This document shows positions 33,195 to 42,806 of a stretch of DNA of 64,000 nucleotides, piece by piece. Source of the stretch: Gemmatimonadota bacterium (GTDB lineage: Bacteria > Gemmatimonadota > Gemmatimonadetes > Longimicrobiales > Gaopeijiaceae); the NCBI GenBank assembly GCA_030428885.1, contig JAUIEJ010000001.1, forward strand, positions 124,001-188,000, in the 5' to 3' direction. Both the position numbers and the translations under genes were made by a program. Within the stretch, counting starts at the first letter, position 1. Every line of letters begins with the position of its first letter. The notes beneath the pieces were generated by a model. The model was not told where the DNA came from, searched no databases, and saw only the letters and a program-made list of their open reading frames with translations.

Positions 33195-33770
33195 TCAGCC
33201 GGTCCGGGTGAGCTCACGATGGAGCCACGCCTTGGCCATGGCCCACTCCCGCTTGACCGTGGCGGGAGAGATGTCCAGCACCTCGGCCGTCTCTTCGATG
33301 GTGAGGCCGCCGAAGAAGCGGTAGGTGACGATCTCGCCCTGGCGGGGATCCACCTTCGTCAGGGCCGACAGGGCATCGTCCAGTCCCACGAGGGTCTGGG
33401 GGTGTCCGTCGCCCAGGGGCTCGGATTCGAGCTGCTCGATGGAGACGTGGTCTGCGCCCGCGCCCCGCTTCTGGGCCAGGCGTTCCCGGGCGTGATCGAT
33501 GACGATGCGGCGGATCGAACGAGACGCGATGGCGAAGAAGTGGGCCCGGTTCTTCCAGGTCACCCGCGTCTGGTCCACCAGTTTGAGGTACGCCTCGTGG
33601 ACCAGAGCCGTGGTGTTCAGCGTGAACTCGGCCGGCTCGGACCGCCGTTGCCCGTGGGCGATGGCCCGGAGCTCGTCGTACACCAGCGGCAACAGGCGGT
33701 CGAGGGCCTGTTGGTTGCCGCCGCTCGCTTCCTGGAGGAGCTGCGTCACTTCCGTGGGGGGAGCCGCCAT
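33195..33770 (-). CDS. ECF-type sigma factor (TIGR02999-like)
   Basis: A 191-residue sigma factor of the type described as 'sigma-70 family, ECF, TIGR02999'. Region 2 reads LLPLVYDELRAIAHGQRRS, FTLNTTALVHEAYLKL, and WKNRAHFFAIASRSIRRIVIDHAR; region 4 has GLTIEETAEVLDISPATVKREWAMAKAWL (helix-turn-helix). No anti-sigma gene is next to it; control by the following Ser/Thr kinase is likely. It starts 39 bases after the giant VWA gene. Confidence 0.95.
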   Translation of the reverse strand: MAAPPTEVTQLLQEASGGNQQALDRLLPLVYDELRAIAHGQRRSEPAEFTLNTTALVHEAYLKLVDQTRVTWKNRAHFFAIASRSIRRIVIDHARERLAQKRGAGADHVSIEQLESEPLGDGHPQTLVGLDDALSALTKVDPRQGEIVTYRFFGGLTIEETAEVLDISPATVKREWAMAKAWLHRELTRTG

Positions 33771-33809
33771 GGGCCCAACATAGGGGCGGGCCGCCTCCCG
33801 GGACCACGG

Positions 33810-36800
33810 TCAGCCGCCGTACCGGGTGAGGTAGGCCTCGTACAGTCCCTCGGCCTCGCCGCAGTCCCCCCGTTGGGCCGCCGCCAGGATGCTGAACGCC
33901 AGCGCTCTCTGGTCGGTGTCCCGGACCCGGCTCGATTCCGCACGGGCCCAGGCGTAGAGCTGGGGACACCGGCCCGGCTCGAAGATGGCGTTGGGCCGCT
34001 CCCGCTGGAGTTCTTCCAGCGACCGGATCCGGTCTTCCACCGAGGCCCGATCGGGGGCGCCGGGGAGGAGGTCGAGGTAGCGGCGCGCCGCCTCGATGGC
34101 GCCCAGCGTGCGGCCCTCGGCCTCGTAGGCCAGGGAGAGGTTGAACTGGGCGGTGGCGGCGTCGGGGTGCTCCCGGGCGGCCTGCTCGAAGGTCAGGCGG
34201 GCCGACTCGAAGTCGTCCTGCTGGAGGTAGGCCAGGGCGGTGCGGTACAGGTCGGCCAGACGCACCCGGCTCGCCCCGTCGACGTAGGGATCCTGGGTGC
34301 GGACCTGGCCCGCCAGCGAGGCCCGCCGGAACGCCCGGTACAGCTCCTCGGCGGAGTTGGCGGAGTACTGCTTTCCCGTGCCCGCCGATCGCACCAGATC
34401 GCCCAGTTGGGTCTCGGCCGCGCCGCCGGACTCGAGTCCCAGCCCCACGCCGTCGAGCTGGATGGGGATGGGGCTCGAGCGAATGCGGGAGCCGGCGTCC
34501 CGCACGGCCCCGTCCCCCCCGCAACTGTTCTGGCCGTCGCTGAGGAGGAGGATCTGCCCGGCCCGGCCCCGGGCGTTCTGCTCCAGATGGGCCTGGGCCG
34601 CCCCCACCGCCGGAGCCATGGGGGTGCCCCCGCCGGGCCGCACGCCGGCGATGGCCTGCTCCATGACGCCCCGGTCCACGGTGAAGTCCTGCACCACCCG
34701 CCACCCGCTCCCGCAGCCGCCGCTGTAGGTCATGAGGGCGACCTCGACGTTGGGCCCCAGGGACCGCACGGTGTGCTGAGCGGCGGAGCGGGCCGCCTCG
34801 ATCTTTCCGTCGTTGCCCATGCTCCCGGAGGCGTCGATGAGGAGGACGACGGAGCGATCCACCGGCACCGTGGGGGCGGTGCCCGGGCCCACCTGCAGGG
34901 TCTGGATGAAGCCCTGGATCCAGCCCCGGTCGCAGTCCGGGGCGGTGGACAGGGCCTCTTCGGCCAGGCGCCCGGCGGCGTCCAGGTCGCCCGACGCCCG
35001 GGCCGCGCCGGCCCGGTCCATGAGGGCTTCGGCCCGCTCCTGGCCCCGGGCCTCCACCCGGAACTCCAGCAGATCGGTCTGGACCCACTCCAGGGTGGGG
35101 TCCATGGCGGCCACCTGATCGCCGAGCTCCACGGCGGCCACGAAGTCGCACTGGTTGGCGGCCTCCACCGCCTGCCGCATGAGACGGGCGGCCTCGTCGG
35201 CCAGACCCTCCATGGCCGCCTCGATCCCGGCGAGTTCGCAGCCCGGGAGATCGGCCAGGGCCGCGGCGTCCCGGAGGGTGGCCAACGCCGCGTCCGTGCG
35301 TCCCGCCCCGGCCTCGAGGCGGGCCGTGGCCTGGAGTTCCTCCGCCGTGCGCTCCGCCGCGGCGGCCCGGTCCAGCGCTGCCTTCTCGGCCTGGAATTCG
35401 CCCCGGAGCGCCCCCACCTCGGGGGGAACACCGTTGGGGAACGCCGACGCCAACCACCGTTCCACCAGCTCGACGATGCGGGTCTGGGCGTTGGCAGCGG
35501 CGGCCCAGTCGCAGCGCGCCCGGGCGTCGTCTCGCTCGCCTTCCAGGGTCGACGTCAGGGGCTCCAGGTCCCGCACCACCTCGTCCAGGGGGGTGCCGCC
35601 GGGGTTCTCGCCGCCCGGCGGCCCGCCGCCCCCACCCGTGGAGTCGGCGGGCGGCGGATCGACGGTCGTCGGCCCGGGGGCGCTGTCGGCCGGGGTGGCC
35701 ACCACGGGCCGCAGCACGAGCTCTCCCAGGTCGAGGGCCGCTCCGGTGCCGTCGACGGTAGCCTGGGCCGTGGCGCGGTACCGCACGCCGTCGGCTTCGG
35801 CGAGGGCCGTGACCTCCAGGCCGGCGCCCACCAGGACGGGGTCGGGGGACGCCAGGGAGAACCGGTCGCCCACCGAGTGGGCCCATTCGCCGGCGAACAG
35901 GGTCGAGGTGATGACCGCGTCCACGGGAGCGGCGCGCCCGTCGGGAACGTCGGCCACGGCCAGGGAGCCCAGGGCGGAGAAGCGCCCCGCGCCGTAGAGG
36001 GGAAGGGTGATCTCCACCGGGTCGGGCAGCACCGGACTCTCCCACACCGGGATGTCGTTCAACACCACCCGGCCGGTTCGTTCGATGGAGGCGCCGCCCA
36101 CCGTCATGGCCGCGGTGACCACGAGTTCGTCGGTGGTCTTCTCGAACACGCCGCGGCCGCGGAAGGCCGGGCCGTCGGGGGCCGCCGCCTCGTCGTTCAC
36201 GGTGACGTCCACGTCGGGGGCGGAAAGAGGCCCGCCCGTGACGTCGGCCACGGCGATGGCGAACCCGTCGAGACGAACGTCCCACCGCTCCACGGCGAAG
36301 GGCCCCACGCTCAACTCGTGGCCCGGCGCGAGATCCAGTTCCAGAGGCCGAGCCACGGGGCGGATCAGGTAGTCCTGGGCCTCCCGGAGCGTGACGGCCA
36401 GGCGCGGGGAATCTTCGAGCCGGAGCACCCGGGCGTTGACCAGGGAAAATGTGCCGTCGCCGGCGACGACCCCCGTTCCGAAGTCGTCGCCCTGAAGGGA
36501 CCCGCCCACGATCTCGAGAGAGGCCCCGCTCGCCGGCTCGAACGACCCCACCACCGTGAGGTGGGCGGCCTCGAAGAAGGGCAGCTCCAGACGGACGAAG
36601 GGTTGGTCCCGGGACATCCACGTGGCCTGGGTCGAGGCCCGGGCGGGCGGGTTCGGCGGCGCCCGCTGGGCTTCGACCGTGAAGGGCTCGCCCTCGCGAA
36701 GAGTGAGGAGGAGCGCCTGGGGATCGGCCGGTGAGGACCGGGCGGCGTCGGCCGGGCCCGTGACCGTGATGTCGGCGTCGGGAATGGAGTATCCGGCGGC

Positions 36801-39800
36801 GTCGGTCACCTCGACGGTGATGAGGGTTCGCGCGCCCTGGTTCAGGACCAGCATCTGTTCGGGGGTGATGGAGCCGGGCTGGGCGCGGGTCAGGACCGCG
36901 GGCCCCCGAGGGGTGGCGGCCAACCCCACGTCGGCGGCCGCCGAGCCCAGGCTGAGCCAGGCCCGGGGCTCCCGACCCGGCGCTCCGGATCCGGTCAGTC
37001 GGTAGCGCTCCAGCCAGTCCTCCGAGACGGCCGAGACCTCCAGGTCGAAGGCCCCGGGGGCCACGGCGCCCATGGGCTGGCCGTCCAGGACCACCCACGG
37101 ACGTTCGGTGCCCGGGTCGCCGCCCACGATCTCCACGGTTCCGGTGAAGCGGGCCGGGGCGACCTCGATGGACACGGTATCGCTACCGAGCCCGATGTCG
37201 CCCGGACCCAGGGGGACCACTTCCAGAACATGGGGGCCGGCCCGGAGGGGGTGGGCCTCCCAGTCGGCGTCCACCGTGATCTCGCTGGCTTCGGTGCCCC
37301 CGGCACCGGTGAGGAACCACCGGTATCCGCGCACCAGGGTGCGGGCGTCGAGGGTCGGGGGTCCGGCGGGAAGATCGGTGCGGGTCTGGACCGCGGCGGC
37401 CCCGTCGACGGTGCCCAGGAGCACCGCATCGGCCGCACCCGTGGTCACGTCGACGGTGACGAGCTCGAACAGACCGCCCAGGAGTTCGGCGTACTCGTTC
37501 TCGAAGTCCTGGACGTGCTGGGCAACGGTGGCGGCCCGCGCCCCATCGCCCAGATCCCCGGGGAGAAACGCCCGGCCCTTCTTCTGCATGGAGCCCAGGG
37601 CCTTCGTGAGCTCCGCCGCCGACGCCCCGTCGATCCGGGACCGGATCCGCTCCAGCTTGTGGATCTGTTTGCGCAGGCGGAGCAGGTAGGGGAAGTACGG
37701 GTGGGAGAGGGCGAGGGAGAGCCAGTCACCCTGGCCCGTGGCCCGGTAGATCACGTCGTGGGCCCCGGCGAAGAGGTCGTCCACCACCTCCGACCCGCTG
37801 CCCAGCTCCCGGGCCAGGGAGAGGCCCCGTGCGTCGTAGAAGCCCTGCATCCGGGCCCCCACGTCCCGGGCCACCCGGGCCTCCTCGTCGCGATACGCCC
37901 CGGCCCACTCCGCCACCCGGGCCGAGTCGGGGCTCACGTTGCCCGACAACCAGGAGTCGTTGGTTTCGGCGGTGATCCCCACGTGGTATTCCCGGATCTC
38001 CGGACCGTCCTGGGCCACCCACCCCCGGTTGGCCTCCAGGAGCTTCCGGATCGCGTCGTAGCGAGCCTCGAAGAGGAACAACACGTCGGCGATGGACTGG
38101 AGCAGTTCGGTGGAGCGCCGCTGCGCCTCCACCGGATCCACCACGGTGCTGTCGGCCACCTCCCGGGCCAGCTCGGCGAGAAGGCGCCGACCTTCGGCAG
38201 TGGACGCCCGGAAGGCGTCGCGAATGGGCACGTCGGCGTCGGGGTCGTAGCCCGTGCCGGGAAACGGGTCGGCGGACCGGGCGATGAGGGGCCAGGTGGC
38301 CTTGTCGATGGCGGCGGCCCGGGCGTCGAGACGGTCCAGTTCCTCCTGGAACTCCAGCGGCTCCACGAGGGCGGCCAGCTCCTTCTGCTTGCGCCGGGCG
38401 GCCTCTTCGATGAGGGGCGGCAGCACCCGGTCTTCCAGCAATACCTGCCGGCGGCCCCAGACGTCGGCCACGAGTCGGCCGAACATCTTCCGCGAGGCCG
38501 CCTGACGGTGGGCCTCCCAGTCCCGGTTGCTGCCTCCCCACTCCCCCGGGTCGTCCCGGAGCAGGTACACGGGCACCGTGGCTCCGAAGTCCAGCCGGGT
38601 GTCGTCGTCGATGCTGGGGGCGATGCCCCAATCGTCGCGGATCCACTCGGTGGTCATCTCCCGGCTGCCCGGGACCGGGTTCAGAAAGCTCCCCACGTTG
38701 GCCGCCACGGCCGCCTGCCGCGCGGCGGTGAGGTTGAGGGCCATGAGCTGGTCGGTCTCGATCTGGTTGCCCACGTAGGCCAGGTCGAGCAGCGCCTCCC
38801 GGGGCTGGATGACCCGTCGACTCGTGCGCAGCATGACCCCCTGGTCGAAGGGTGCGGGCTGGCGGCGGGCGACTTCCCGCACGTCGGACACGAGGTCCTG
38901 GGCCCCCGAGCCGTCCCACCGGATCCACCCCTGCAGTTCCGGAGGCTTCACCCCGGTGGAGTCCACGGCCCAGACGCCGTTTTCCACCAGGAGGTCCACG
39001 ACGTCGCTCCGGGCCGAGGAGAGGGTCCACGACGAGTAGATGCCCGTGGCCACGTCCTTGAGGAAGAGCACCGTGGCCACCTGGGGCACGTAGGCCGTGA
39101 GGAGGTCGGTGGTGAGGGCCAGGGTGAGCTGCCGAGCGGTGCCCTCGTCCATGAAGGCCCCGCCGCTGAGCTTCGCGGCGGTACCGAGGGTTCCGCCGAT
39201 GGCGCCCACCACCCCCGGGGTCTTGTACCCGAAGTGCTCCACCACGTCGACGAGTCCCACGGCACTGGCCACGACCTGGGCGTGGGCCCGGGCCATCTGT
39301 TCGGGCGAGCTCGTTCCCGAGTCCCAGTAGATGGCCTTCAGGTTGGCGTACAACTGGTACCCGTCGTTGAACTGGCCGTAGACCTTCTTGATGAACTGGC
39401 CGCCCTGGACCGCCGCCTTGAAGCTGGCCAGCCCGAGGCTCATGCCCTGCTCGACCCGGGTGGGCTCGATGACCTGGGTGCGGGTGGCGCCCGTTTCGTC
39501 GGTCCAGCGCACGGTGACGGGGCGGAGGCCGGCCGGGTCGGTGAACCGGTGCAGCCGCATGACGAGCTCGACGGCCACGTGGGGTTCGCCCTCGAAGTAC
39601 TCCTTGACCCGACGCGCCAGCGTTTCGTCCTGCCAGCCGAAGGTGCGGCCCAGGTCCTCGATGATCCTCACCTCGTCCAGGACGTCGGCCGGGGCGAGCA
39701 CCCGCTCCACGAAGGTGGTGCCGTCCCACATCAGTCCCACCTGGCCCCGGGTGAACTCGCCGGTGGCGACCCGGAGCAGGAGGGCGTCCAGATTGGCGGC

Positions 39801-41429
39801 GCCGATGGCCCGCAGGTGCTGGTTCAGCCGGGTGCCCACCCGCTGGCGCATTTCCCGGAACGCGTCGGCGTTCCGAAGCGACGCCCCCACGCTCTGCACG
39901 AGATCGGTGCGGGCGGCGCTCAGGTACCGGGCCACGTGCCCCGCGTACGGGTCGGTGCCGGCCTCGGCGGCGTCGATACGGGCCCGCAGGTCCTGGTCGA
40001 ACTCCCGCCGCATCTCGGGATCCAGGTTGGCGTACGCCACGGCCAGGGCGTTCAGGACGCCGTTGAGCTGGGCGTCGTCCTGGAGGGACTCCACGGTGGC
40101 CGTGATCCGGCGCCCGTCGGGCCCGTCTTCGGTGGACGCCTCGATTCCCGCTCGCAGGCGTTCCACCAACAGGTCCAGGTGGCGCTCGTGGCCAGCCACC
40201 AGGAGCCGGCGGTTGTAGTCCTCCAGTTCCTCGGCCGACAGTTCGGGAAACCCGGCCGGCGGCTGGACCCAGGCGACGTATTCGGGAGGGAGCTGCTCCC
40301 GCTGCTGGAACCAGCGCCACGCCTCCGACATGCGCTCGGTGTACTTCTTCAGGTACTTGAGCTCGCCGTCGTGGGTCTGGAAGAGCTGTCGGGTCTGGTT
40401 GGTCATCCACCCGAATAGGTCGGTCTCGGGAAAGCCCCGGGGCTCGCTGAGGCCCTCGGGGTTGTAGCGGGAGTAGACCTCGCGGTAGGGCCGGGTGCTG
40501 CCGTCGGGATTCAGGACGTCTTCGGTGATGACGCCCTTGGCGAAGGCCCACTGATCGAGCTGCTCCACGGCGAAGTAGCTGTTGTACTTTTCGGGGTCCG
40601 ACAGCACCCATTCGTGGAGATAACTGGGCAGTGCGGGGGGCGCGTCGGCGTTGATGCCGCCGCCGGCGCGTCCGCCCGGCGCGGCCGTGGGGCCCGCCCG
40701 GATGTCCCACGCCCGGGTGGGCGAGAGGAACTCGATCATGGCCACGCCGGGGTGCATGGGTCGGCCGTATTCCCCGGTGACGCGGAGGAAGTATCCCGCC
40801 GCCGATTCGCCGTTCAGCAGTTCGGCGGCGGCGAAACTCGAGGCCCGGCGCGACGGAAAGTTCGTGACGTCGTCGTCGCTCTGGAACTGCTTGTTCAGGT
40901 CGGCCGGCGGCATGGCCGACAGGTCGCCTCCCGCCGCGGCCCAGCGCAGCCACGCCTGGTGCCGCTCCCCCGACGATCCCACCCGCATGGCGTGACCGAT
41001 GTCCTGGCCGTCGCGCTTCATGGCCGCCTGGGTCTGCATCACCAGCTCGTACTTGGCGGCGTCGAGGGTGAGGAAGACCTGGGGGTCGGCGGCGTGGAAC
41101 GCGGCCCGGAGGTCGGCGTCGCCTGAAAAGGCCTGGTAGTGCTCCAGGACGCCGATGGCGGTCCCCATTCCGGGATTCATCTCGTAGGCGGTCAAGGCCC
41201 CGGCGATGGCGGGGGTCATGCCCGGCAGGGCGCTCCACTTGGCCTCGATGCGGGCCCGGTCTTCGGTGGTGGTGCCCCGGGTGTCGATGGGCTTGAAGAC
41301 GAAGAAGGGCTCCACCGCCTCGGAGGGGGCGTCGGGGTGGACGGCGGCCAGCGACAGCGCCACCCCCAGTGCCACGGCCCCCCGGGTCCACCACCGTCGC
41401 CCGGTCCGCCCCGTCCCCCGCGCCCTCAT
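33810..41429 (-). CDS. Giant secreted protein with C-terminal VWA and TPR domains
   Basis: A 2539-residue protein. The start at 41429 overlaps the M48 protease TGA (ATGA); the N-terminus (TGRRWWTRGAVALGVAL) is a signal peptide with a Tat-like twin Arg. About 1-900 is a long, mostly helical region with a glycine-rich hydrophobic stretch (VVGAIGGTLGTAAKL); no family recognised. The middle (about 1270-2000) holds several beta-sandwich segments of the carboxypeptidase-regulatory/Ig type (for example SIPDADITVTGPADAA). Near the C-terminus a von Willebrand A domain begins (about 2190) with the full MIDAS DASGS (Asp2199) and GGGTPMAPA, followed by TPRs (about 2385-2480). The role is probably a large extracellular or periplasmic scaffold; with M48, SH3/barrel and kinase genes around it, it may be part of a membrane-spanning assembly. 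Confidence 0.85.
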   Translation of the reverse strand: MRARGTGRTGRRWWTRGAVALGVALSLAAVHPDAPSEAVEPFFVFKPIDTRGTTTEDRARIEAKWSALPGMTPAIAGALTAYEMNPGMGTAIGVLEHYQAFSGDADLRAAFHAADPQVFLTLDAAKYELVMQTQAAMKRDGQDIGHAMRVGSSGERHQAWLRWAAAGGDLSAMPPADLNKQFQSDDDVTNFPSRRASSFAAAELLNGESAAGYFLRVTGEYGRPMHPGVAMIEFLSPTRAWDIRAGPTAAPGGRAGGGINADAPPALPSYLHEWVLSDPEKYNSYFAVEQLDQWAFAKGVITEDVLNPDGSTRPYREVYSRYNPEGLSEPRGFPETDLFGWMTNQTRQLFQTHDGELKYLKKYTERMSEAWRWFQQREQLPPEYVAWVQPPAGFPELSAEELEDYNRRLLVAGHERHLDLLVERLRAGIEASTEDGPDGRRITATVESLQDDAQLNGVLNALAVAYANLDPEMRREFDQDLRARIDAAEAGTDPYAGHVARYLSAARTDLVQSVGASLRNADAFREMRQRVGTRLNQHLRAIGAANLDALLLRVATGEFTRGQVGLMWDGTTFVERVLAPADVLDEVRIIEDLGRTFGWQDETLARRVKEYFEGEPHVAVELVMRLHRFTDPAGLRPVTVRWTDETGATRTQVIEPTRVEQGMSLGLASFKAAVQGGQFIKKVYGQFNDGYQLYANLKAIYWDSGTSSPEQMARAHAQVVASAVGLVDVVEHFGYKTPGVVGAIGGTLGTAAKLSGGAFMDEGTARQLTLALTTDLLTAYVPQVATVLFLKDVATGIYSSWTLSSARSDVVDLLVENGVWAVDSTGVKPPELQGWIRWDGSGAQDLVSDVREVARRQPAPFDQGVMLRTSRRVIQPREALLDLAYVGNQIETDQLMALNLTAARQAAVAANVGSFLNPVPGSREMTTEWIRDDWGIAPSIDDDTRLDFGATVPVYLLRDDPGEWGGSNRDWEAHRQAASRKMFGRLVADVWGRRQVLLEDRVLPPLIEEAARRKQKELAALVEPLEFQEELDRLDARAAAIDKATWPLIARSADPFPGTGYDPDADVPIRDAFRASTAEGRRLLAELAREVADSTVVDPVEAQRRSTELLQSIADVLFLFEARYDAIRKLLEANRGWVAQDGPEIREYHVGITAETNDSWLSGNVSPDSARVAEWAGAYRDEEARVARDVGARMQGFYDARGLSLARELGSGSEVVDDLFAGAHDVIYRATGQGDWLSLALSHPYFPYLLRLRKQIHKLERIRSRIDGASAAELTKALGSMQKKGRAFLPGDLGDGARAATVAQHVQDFENEYAELLGGLFELVTVDVTTGAADAVLLGTVDGAAAVQTRTDLPAGPPTLDARTLVRGYRWFLTGAGGTEASEITVDADWEAHPLRAGPHVLEVVPLGPGDIGLGSDTVSIEVAPARFTGTVEIVGGDPGTERPWVVLDGQPMGAVAPGAFDLEVSAVSEDWLERYRLTGSGAPGREPRAWLSLGSAAADVGLAATPRGPAVLTRAQPGSITPEQMLVLNQGARTLITVEVTDAAGYSIPDADITVTGPADAARSSPADPQALLLTLREGEPFTVEAQRAPPNPPARASTQATWMSRDQPFVRLELPFFEAAHLTVVGSFEPASGASLEIVGGSLQGDDFGTGVVAGDGTFSLVNARVLRLEDSPRLAVTLREAQDYLIRPVARPLELDLAPGHELSVGPFAVERWDVRLDGFAIAVADVTGGPLSAPDVDVTVNDEAAAPDGPAFRGRGVFEKTTDELVVTAAMTVGGASIERTGRVVLNDIPVWESPVLPDPVEITLPLYGAGRFSALGSLAVADVPDGRAAPVDAVITSTLFAGEWAHSVGDRFSLASPDPVLVGAGLEVTALAEADGVRYRATAQATVDGTGAALDLGELVLRPVVATPADSAPGPTTVDPPPADSTGGGGGPPGGENPGGTPLDEVVRDLEPLTSTLEGERDDARARCDWAAAANAQTRIVELVERWLASAFPNGVPPEVGALRGEFQAEKAALDRAAAAERTAEELQATARLEAGAGRTDAALATLRDAAALADLPGCELAGIEAAMEGLADEAARLMRQAVEAANQCDFVAAVELGDQVAAMDPTLEWVQTDLLEFRVEARGQERAEALMDRAGAARASGDLDAAGRLAEEALSTAPDCDRGWIQGFIQTLQVGPGTAPTVPVDRSVVLLIDASGSMGNDGKIEAARSAAQHTVRSLGPNVEVALMTYSGGCGSGWRVVQDFTVDRGVMEQAIAGVRPGGGTPMAPAVGAAQAHLEQNARGRAGQILLLSDGQNSCGGDGAVRDAGSRIRSSPIPIQLDGVGLGLESGGAAETQLGDLVRSAGTGKQYSANSAEELYRAFRRASLAGQVRTQDPYVDGASRVRLADLYRTALAYLQQDDFESARLTFEQAAREHPDAATAQFNLSLAYEAEGRTLGAIEAARRYLDLLPGAPDRASVEDRIRSLEELQRERPNAIFEPGRCPQLYAWARAESSRVRDTDQRALAFSILAAAQRGDCGEAEGLYEAYLTRYGG

Positions 41430-42802
41430 CCGCCCAACCTCCGCCGGATCTCGGTGAACTCCCGGCTGTCGATCTGCATCTCCCGGTCCAGGGGGAAGTC
41501 CTCCAGGTACCGGGTCGTGCGCTCGATCCGCTCCGACGTCGGGGGGTGGGTGGCGGTGAGCCGGAAGGGCGTGCTGGGATCGATCTGGTAGAGGCGCACG
41601 AAGAGGCTCGTCATGAACGTCGGGTTGTAGCCGGCGTTGAACGCGATGTGGGTGGCGTAACGGTCGGCCTCCGACTCGTACTGCCGGCTGTAGCCCTTCA
41701 GCAGGAGGTTCACCCCCACGTCGACGCCGATGTCGATGAGCTGGCGGTACAACTCGTTCTCCACCTTCACCAGGGAGAGGAGCGCCGATGCCGTCATGCG
41801 GGTGCGGATCTCCGACACGGTCAGCCGGGCGGCGTGATGGGCGTAGACGTGGCCGAGTTCGTGGGCCAGCACCGCCACCAGCTCGGCCTCGCTCTCGGCG
41901 AAACGCACCAGGCCCGTGTTCACCAGGATGGTGCCCGGGAGGGCGGCCGCGTTGGGCTCGGGCGAGTCGATGACCTCCACCACGTTGTGGATCGGGGGGC
42001 CCAGGGAGTTGGCCTGGAGCTTGTCCACGAGCCGCTGCAGGTAGGCCTTCAGTTCGGGATCGGCCGCCGGGGCGCCCGCCGGCCCGAGTTGGGCCAGACC
42101 CTGGCGGGCGAGGGACATCTCGAACTGGGGCGTCACCTGGACGACGGTCTCGACCTGGAACGTCTGGGGGTTGAAGGTGGTGACCCGGGCTTCCGGCCGG
42201 TCGTAGTAGTCGGCGTACTGGTACCAACCGTCGAGAAAGGCCTCCTCGAAGGGGCGCACCAGCTCCGCCATCTCGCGGTGGAGCTCGGCGTCGGTGGAGA
42301 CGGCCTCCACGTAGGTGGCGTAGTAGCGCGCGTTGCGGCCGTCGCCCTGCTGGGCGTACGCGTTGGCCAGGTACCGGGCCGCGTCCACGGCGTAGGGATC
42401 GGCCTCCAGGATCCGGGTGAGGAACTCGATGGCGTGGGGGTATCCCCGGCCGTCCACGTAGTAGGACTGGTAGAAGAAGACGATGCCCAGTCCCACGGCG
42501 GCGTCCCGGCTATGGGGGTTTGCCGCCAGCGCTTCCTCCAGGATCTCCTGCGCCCGCTCGAGGCTGCCTCGCGTACGGCGTTCGTCTCCCGCCGACACGG
42601 CGTCGAATCCGTCGGCCACCCAGTCCCAGGCGACATCCACGTGCTCCGAGACGTCGGGGAGTCGCTGGCCCTCGGCCGAGGGACCCCGGTAGTCGGGGAA
42701 TCCCCCCTGCATGGCCTGGGCGGGGGCGACGCCGAGGCCACACGCCAGGCCGAGGAGGACGAGGCTCCGGGAGCCGGGGAGCCGGAGGGAGGGGAACGGC
42801 AT
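41426..42802 (-). CDS. M48-family metalloprotease with N-terminal TPRs
   Basis: A 458-residue exported protease with signal peptide (core LVLLGLACGLGVA, cleavage near AQA). Residues about 60-190 are TPR-like (AQEILEEALAANPHSRDAA, IEFLTRILEADPYAVDAARYLANAYAQQG). The M48 zinc site is complete: HELGH (His314, Glu315, His318) and the third ligand Glu378 in ESEADRYA. It resembles the BepA/YfgC type of periplasmic proteases that handle outer-membrane proteins, although here the TPRs precede the catalytic domain. It starts four bases after the SH3/barrel gene and its TGA overlaps the giant gene start. Confidence 0.93.
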   Translation of the reverse strand: MPFPSLRLPGSRSLVLLGLACGLGVAPAQAMQGGFPDYRGPSAEGQRLPDVSEHVDVAWDWVADGFDAVSAGDERRTRGSLERAQEILEEALAANPHSRDAAVGLGIVFFYQSYYVDGRGYPHAIEFLTRILEADPYAVDAARYLANAYAQQGDGRNARYYATYVEAVSTDAELHREMAELVRPFEEAFLDGWYQYADYYDRPEARVTTFNPQTFQVETVVQVTPQFEMSLARQGLAQLGPAGAPAADPELKAYLQRLVDKLQANSLGPPIHNVVEVIDSPEPNAAALPGTILVNTGLVRFAESEAELVAVLAHELGHVYAHHAARLTVSEIRTRMTASALLSLVKVENELYRQLIDIGVDVGVNLLLKGYSRQYESEADRYATHIAFNAGYNPTFMTSLFVRLYQIDPSTPFRLTATHPPTSERIERTTRYLEDFPLDREMQIDSREFTEIRRRLGG

Positions 42803-42806
42803 GGCG

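Noticed and set aside
33150-40418. Very long plus-strand open frames opposite the kinase and giant VWA genes
   Set aside because: They lie across the codons of genes with a kinase domain, sigma regions and VWA motif, and their predicted proteins are rich in Gly, Arg, His and Val repeats without a recognisable fold.
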